Notes under the pieces: model-generated
Seen by the model: only the letters and a program-made list of their open reading frames with translations
Told to the model about the DNA's origin: nothing
The model's database searches: none
Part shown: one piece after another, positions 60,058-64,000 of the stretch
How positions within the stretch are numbered: the stretch's first letter is position 1
How the letters are laid out: each line of letters opens with the position of its first letter
Program-made: the position numbers and the translations under genes
Assembly: GCF_008638345.1 (NCBI RefSeq)
Contig: NZ_VTVA01000002.1
Span: forward strand, 124,001 to 188,000
From: Pseudomonas saliphila
Lineage (GTDB): Bacteria > Pseudomonadota > Gammaproteobacteria > Pseudomonadales > Pseudomonadaceae
Length of the DNA stretch: 64,000 nucleotides
Direction of reading: 5' to 3'

Positions 60058-61485
60058 TCACATCGGTCTGGGCAAAGCCTGTTCCAACCACAGTGCCAGC
60101 GGACTGTTGACTGGCCAGTTCCGGATGAACCGCGCCCTGTCCTTGGCCCACGCACGTTTCCACTGGGCTTCATTTGAATAGACAGTCATTGCGTCAAGGT
60201 CGATCAAGACCACAGCGCCCTGGTGCCAGAGCAGATTGGTGGCCTTGCAGTCTCCGTGGCTAATCTGGGCGTTCACCAGGCCGGAGAACGTCGAGATGAG
60301 AGCAGCTTGTAACTCAGGGCTGGGGAGACAGTCTCCCTCCGTCCCTAGCTCAGCGAGCAAATCCCTGCCCGGGCAATATTCGTTGATGAGCCAGGCCCGG
60401 CTACGAAACGGTCCGAGACGCTCTTCCACCATGCCCAGCGATCGAGGCGTAGGAATACCCAGAAACTCCAGGCGATGCGAAGCCAGCCAGGAGTGCCAGG
60501 CCCTGCTCGGCCGCCAGAATCGCTTCAACCAGTGACGCTTTCCTTTGATGTTGTACCGTTTCACCACCACGGGACGGCTGCCGATCTCGGCTTTCGTCAC
60601 TGTGCTGCTTCCGCCGTCCTTGAGCAACTGATCGCCAAATACAGCGTCTGGCTGCGCCAGGATGGGTTCCAGCGCTGCCAGCTCGCTGCGCCTGCAGACC
60701 TCAAACCGCCGCCAGCTGCGCTTCACAGCAAACTCGGTGCAGTCGCGCAGGGACTTATCGAGGTAGTTTTCCAGACGTAGCCGGCGCTTTGTTCGTATCA
60801 GCGCTGCAAGGTTTTCGGTGTGAATAGGACGGTGAGGGTTAGTGTCCAGATATGCCAGCAGTAGCTGTTCCACCCACTCGTCCCATTCAGGGTTCAGCTG
60901 GGCGAAGAATACCGCCAGATTTTCCTCGGCCTGCTGCGCCGTTACCGGTTGGTCTTGGCTCAGGACTTCGACCGCATCTCCGTCGATAACCTGCAGCACG
61001 CGCTGGTGCAGAAGAAAGTTACCCAGGTGCAAGTCGCGCTGAACCAGGCCCTTGGCGTGCATCGCAGCGATACCAGACAAAGCTAGGCGCAACAACTGCA
61101 TGGCGGGCTCACTTCCCGCTGGATGGTCGCTCAGCGTCTCCCACTCGGTTTCGAGGCTTTGGGCATCCTCGAGAAATTCGGTAAGCAAATATCGGCCGCC
61201 GTCCGGGATTTCACCGTGACCGACGATACCCGGGGTCGCAATCCCTGCGTCGAGCACAGCCTGGACGCCGTCCAACTCGCGTATACAATGCCGCTCGGCA
61301 GCCGGGGCGATGAAGAGTTTCGCCAGTACCTGTTTGCCTTCCAGCTCGCCCTGCCCCACCAGCCGTTTGGCCGGCAAGATACGAAGCCATTGGCGGATGA
61401 TCAGCTCTGATCCATTGGCGATAGTAAGCTTCAAAGGACTCGGCGGAAGGCGTTGGGCACGACGTAGTTGTTCTGTGATGTTCAT
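60058..61485 (-). CDS. Double-domain LPS-core kinase-like protein (PA5006 type)
   Basis: The 475-residue protein carries two kinase-like units. The first (about 20-235) has GLVQRDLHLGNFLL and VIDGDAV; the second (about 290-475) has VVVKRYN with a Lys, then SHGDCKATNLLW and LIDLDAM. Both keep the catalytic Asp and metal Asp. Pseudomonads encode such a protein downstream of waaP (PA5006, from memory), thought to phosphorylate core sugars or act as an accessory. It starts seven bases after the previous gene and ends the kinase run. Confidence 0.85.
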   Translation of the reverse strand: MNITEQLRRAQRLPPSPLKLTIANGSELIIRQWLRILPAKRLVGQGELEGKQVLAKLFIAPAAERHCIRELDGVQAVLDAGIATPGIVGHGEIPDGGRYLLTEFLEDAQSLETEWETLSDHPAGSEPAMQLLRLALSGIAAMHAKGLVQRDLHLGNFLLHQRVLQVIDGDAVEVLSQDQPVTAQQAEENLAVFFAQLNPEWDEWVEQLLLAYLDTNPHRPIHTENLAALIRTKRRLRLENYLDKSLRDCTEFAVKRSWRRFEVCRRSELAALEPILAQPDAVFGDQLLKDGGSSTVTKAEIGSRPVVVKRYNIKGKRHWLKRFWRPSRAWHSWLASHRLEFLGIPTPRSLGMVEERLGPFRSRAWLINEYCPGRDLLAELGTEGDCLPSPELQAALISTFSGLVNAQISHGDCKATNLLWHQGAVVLIDLDAMTVYSNEAQWKRAWAKDRARFIRNWPVNSPLALWLEQALPRPM

Positions 61486-61492
61486 GACCTGG

Positions 61493-62257
61493 TTAATCCG
61501 TCAACCGACGATTAAGAATGCGTACCAATAGTTGACGCGCCTCGTCATCCAAGCGTGACCGGCCCAGATAGGCCAGGAAGAAACGCAGCTGCTGCGTGTT
61601 GCTCGCGACCTGACTGCGACGGTGCAAGCTGCTCAGATCCCGCATGCGATCGCGTTCACCGAACCAGGCTTTGCGCGTCTCTTCCAGATCGATCAGGCGC
61701 GCGCCGGCGCCATCGCCATCCAGTTTCAGGAAGATCTGTTTGGGATACAGGCTGTTATGCATTTTGCCGGCGTTGTGCAGCGCACGCACCAGCGCCGCCG
61801 CTGCCATGATCAGGTCCTGTCTGCCCTGCCAATCCAGGTCAGGCCAGCGTTCGAACCACACATCCAGTGAGCGGTACTCATCCAGCGCACGTGTCAGCAG
61901 GATAGCCTGATGTCGCCCGCCCACGCGACGCTGGGCAAAGAAAGCGGTTTCCAGCGAAGGAATACCCATATGAGCAAAGCGCTGGATAAAGCGGAATTCA
62001 CGCGCGTAAACCGGCTCGCCGAACGGATGAGAGCGGCTGCGGACCAGTTGATCTTCCTGCCGTTTGAGATAGAAGGTCTGCAGGTGGCCGTTGATGTCCT
62101 CCAGCTCGAGTCGCACCACGGTGTTCCAGCCACCACGGCGTAACACCCGCTTGCTGCTGGCGTTGCACCTGGATCCCCACAGACCCTCGAAGGTATCAAG
62201 ACCATGGCGCGCCAGCACTTCGCGGGCATTGACTGCTATGAACAGCGGCTGGCTCAT
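61493..62257 (-). CDS. wapQ: LPS-core kinase-like protein with altered catalytic loop (WapQ/InaA type)
   Basis: The 254-residue protein has the InaA/LPS-kinase layout: TFYLKRQED with a Lys, the hinge LLTRALDEYRS, and the metal-binding LIDLEETRK (Asp190). The catalytic loop reads KMHNSLYPKQIF (167-176), where Ser169 replaces the Asp found in WaaP (HRDCYICHF) and WapP (HNDLKWRN). It may be a pseudokinase or use another base. It overlaps wapP by four bases. The symbol follows the third kinase gene after waaP in P. aeruginosa. Confidence 0.75.
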   Translation of the reverse strand: MSQPLFIAVNAREVLARHGLDTFEGLWGSRCNASSKRVLRRGGWNTVVRLELEDINGHLQTFYLKRQEDQLVRSRSHPFGEPVYAREFRFIQRFAHMGIPSLETAFFAQRRVGGRHQAILLTRALDEYRSLDVWFERWPDLDWQGRQDLIMAAAALVRALHNAGKMHNSLYPKQIFLKLDGDGAGARLIDLEETRKAWFGERDRMRDLSSLHRRSQVASNTQQLRFFLAYLGRSRLDDEARQLLVRILNRRLTD

Positions 62258-63000
62258 TCTCGCCCCTTGAAGAAGTTGAGCACGGCTCGAAGCTGCTTCT
62301 TATCTGCCTGGGAGAGCGTCGGCTTGTCCAGATAGTCGAGATAGAAGCGCAACCGTTGCGTTCTGCTCAGCACGCGCTTGCCGAGTTTATCCAGGCAGGC
62401 AAGGTCCTTGATGATCCGATACTTCAACATCGGCCCCAGCCAGAAATTCCCGCCGGGACAATCAATCATGTACACGTCGGGAAAGGGCTTCTCATCCACC
62501 AGAATATTGCGCCACTTCAGATCGTTATGGGCAAAGTTCTGGTCATGCATCATGCGTGTTGCATGGGCAATCTGCCGTGACACGTAATTGACCCATCGCC
62601 TGCACGCAAAGCGTGGGTCACCGTCCTTGGCAATATGCGCCATGTCGGACGTACCGCTCAACTCCTGGGTAATGAGCGCGCCGCGATGAAAGGCACTGTC
62701 GCGCCGCTCCAGGCCGAACCCCACGACTGCGGCAGACGGAATGCCCCAGGCATGAAAGTGCAGCAGGTTTTCCCATTCAGCTTGAACCCGTGGCCGGCCG
62801 ATGTAGCGTCGAAGATTCTTGCCTGCGCCCGTGTAACGTTTTACGTAATAGTACCGATTTCCCACCCAAATCCGATGCACCGTACTGATGGGATCGGCGG
62901 TAATCAACTCGCCTTCCAGCGCAAAAACCGAATCCAGATCAGCGAATAAGTGGCCGCTGACGCCGGTGGCGTACTCTGGATTAAGCGTCCAGCCGGTCAT
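62254..63000 (-). CDS. wapP: WapP-like LPS-core sugar kinase
   Basis: The 248-residue protein has YYYVKRYTGAGKNLRR with the ATP-binding Lys, the hinge LITQELSG, catalytic FAHNDLKWRNILVD and metal-binding YMIDCPGG. It is related to RfaP/InaA kinases and follows waaP with a four-base overlap. It probably phosphorylates an inner-core heptose. Phosphates on the core are needed for outer-membrane stability in pseudomonads (established for P. aeruginosa). Confidence 0.87.
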   Translation of the reverse strand: MTGWTLNPEYATGVSGHLFADLDSVFALEGELITADPISTVHRIWVGNRYYYVKRYTGAGKNLRRYIGRPRVQAEWENLLHFHAWGIPSAAVVGFGLERRDSAFHRGALITQELSGTSDMAHIAKDGDPRFACRRWVNYVSRQIAHATRMMHDQNFAHNDLKWRNILVDEKPFPDVYMIDCPGGNFWLGPMLKYRIIKDLACLDKLGKRVLSRTQRLRFYLDYLDKPTLSQADKKQLRAVLNFFKGRE

Positions 63001-63812
63001 GCATCACTGCCCGGTGCATACTTGCGCTCGAAGCGCGTCTGCAGCCGCGCCGCCTTGCGCTCCAGCATGCTCAACAGCACGGCTTCCTCGGTGAGGATCT
63101 GGCGTAGCGGCCGATCGAAATACACCCGCAGAAAGCGCAACTTGTCGCGCTCGGTCAGTCCGATATTCAGCGCCGAAAAATACAACCCGGCCAGATCCTT
63201 GTCCCGCCACCGACGGGGCACACTTGAGCGAATCTGCGCGCGATGCAGGTCTATCAATGACAGTCGCAGATTGGATGCAGTCGGCTCGTTGTCGGTGTGC
63301 AGCAGGAAGTGGCAGATATAACAGTCACGATGATTCACACCGGCCTGGTGCATCCGCCGCGTCATGCTTGCCACTTCGGTTATCAGGGCCCGCTTGAGCG
63401 TCGTGTCGGGCGGATAGCTGCGCCAGTTGTGCGCAAAATCTTCCAGACTGATGGTCGGCGCCAGCTCCTCGGTAATGATGAAGGAGTGCTGGTCGGCGGG
63501 ATTAACGCCCCGCTCACCAAAAGCCACGGCGGTCATGGTCGGAACGCCCGCCGCCGTCAGCGCCTGGATCGCTTCCCATTCCTGAGCCGCGCCCAGTACC
63601 GGTGCCTTGAGGGTCAGCCAGTTCTTGAAGATTTCCGGCCAGCCGACGCCCCGGTGAATCTTGACGAAATAGCCTCGACCATCAACCTCGGTACGCAATG
63701 TGCGTCGGGCCTCGAGCTCGCGAAATACCTCACCTTGAAGCTTTTCAACTTCAGCGAAGGCGTCGCGCCCGTCCCACAGGGTCTTGAAGGGTTCGGCCAG
63801 TACCAGCTTCAA
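62997..63812 (-). CDS. waaP: WaaP, LPS core heptose(I) kinase
   Basis: The 271-residue kinase begins MKLVLAEPFKTLWDGRDAF, close to P. aeruginosa WaaP from memory. It has GRGYFVKIHRGVGW with Lys51, catalytic Asp163 in GVNHRDCYICHFLL and metal-binding LIDLHRAQI. It phosphorylates HepI of the inner core, an essential step in P. aeruginosa. The start codon is TTG at 63812, overlapping the waaG TGA by four bases (TTGA). Confidence 0.95.
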   Translation of the reverse strand: MKLVLAEPFKTLWDGRDAFAEVEKLQGEVFRELEARRTLRTEVDGRGYFVKIHRGVGWPEIFKNWLTLKAPVLGAAQEWEAIQALTAAGVPTMTAVAFGERGVNPADQHSFIITEELAPTISLEDFAHNWRSYPPDTTLKRALITEVASMTRRMHQAGVNHRDCYICHFLLHTDNEPTASNLRLSLIDLHRAQIRSSVPRRWRDKDLAGLYFSALNIGLTERDKLRFLRVYFDRPLRQILTEEAVLLSMLERKAARLQTRFERKYAPGSDA

Positions 63813-64000
63813 TCAATTTCTCCCACAATCACATCGGCGGCTTTTTCTGGCAGGCTATACAAATCTGCGTGATCAGCAAACTCAAGGGCCTGGGCATGCC
63901 AGCGGCTACGTGCCTCGTCATCTTCCAGCACGCGTGCCAGCATAACGTTCAATTGGTCCTGACTGAACGGGCTCGGCACCACGAGACCGCAATCGGCTTC
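63809..64000 (-). CDS. waaG: WaaG, LPS core glucosyltransferase I (C-terminus only)
   Basis: The minus-strand frame is open from the window edge to the TGA at 63809-63811 and encodes about 63 residues, ending DLYSLPEKAADVIVGEID. That is the characteristic end of Pseudomonas WaaG (GT4, adds the first outer-core hexose to the heptose region). It is directly coupled to waaP. The N-terminal 300 residues lie outside the window. Confidence 0.88.
   Translation of the reverse strand, partial: EADCGLVVPSPFSQDQLNVMLARVLEDDEARSRWHAQALEFADHADLYSLPEKAADVIVGEID

Overview
The window reads as the chromosome of a Pseudomonas-like gammaproteobacterium (Pseudomonadaceae). Almost all genes are intact, densely packed and in the order I remember from Pseudomonas aeruginosa PAO1 for two blocks: the hisZ-hflCK-hflX-hfq-miaA-mutL-amiB-tsaE-nnr-queG-orn-rsgA-motBA-rhdA-psd block, and the serB-parC-parE-cpdA-nudF-thiC-tolC-waaA-hldE-msbA-waaP block. 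The species cannot be fixed from sequence alone. The EpmA/EpmB/EF-P(Lys34) set between psd and fimX differs from the arginine-type EF-P known in P. aeruginosa and hints at a lineage outside the core genus, possibly the marine P. pertucinogena/Halopseudomonas type (inference).

Bases 1-21.1 kb hold housekeeping genes. On the minus strand run hisZ (partial), a YjeT/DUF2065 protein, hflC, hflK, hflX, hfq, miaA, mutL, amiB, tsaE and nnr. Then come queG (+), orn (-), rsgA (+), motBA (-), rhdA and psd (+), epmA and efp (-), and epmB (+). These cover histidine regulation, membrane protease control, RNA regulation, tRNA modification, mismatch repair, wall hydrolysis, metabolite repair, ribosome maturation, the flagellar stator, phospholipid synthesis and the full EF-P lysylation pathway.

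Bases 21.3-25.2 kb hold a PilZ-like protein followed by fimX, a probable c-di-GMP/type IV pilus pair. Bases 25.3-39 kb hold serB, a divergent two-TM acidic protein, parC, a membrane-anchored retropepsin-like protease, parE, cpdA, a DUF1249 protein, nudF, thiC with a TPP riboswitch, and tolC.

Bases 39-47.6 kb begin the LPS region: waaA, a three-gene oxidoreductase cluster, hldE, msbA and a kinase-like gene. From about 47.6 to 60 kb an accessory island interrupts it. The island has a strongly AT-rich junction with a decayed reading frame, then a tight seven-gene minus-strand operon: a TagF-like GT-B enzyme followed by pseB-C-F-G-H-I, the complete route to CMP-pseudaminic acid. After that come an FkbM methyltransferase, a GT4, a large membrane protein and a GT2. 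Bases 60-64 kb return to the conserved core-LPS kinase cluster (waaG partial, waaP, wapP and two further kinase-like genes).

The island supplies an activated nonulosonic acid and several transferases at the place where the outer core/O-antigen genes of other pseudomonads sit. Pseudaminic acid therefore probably decorates LPS or another surface glycan, or flagellin. The sequence does not say which. I saw no tRNA, rRNA, CRISPR array, insertion sequence or prophage.
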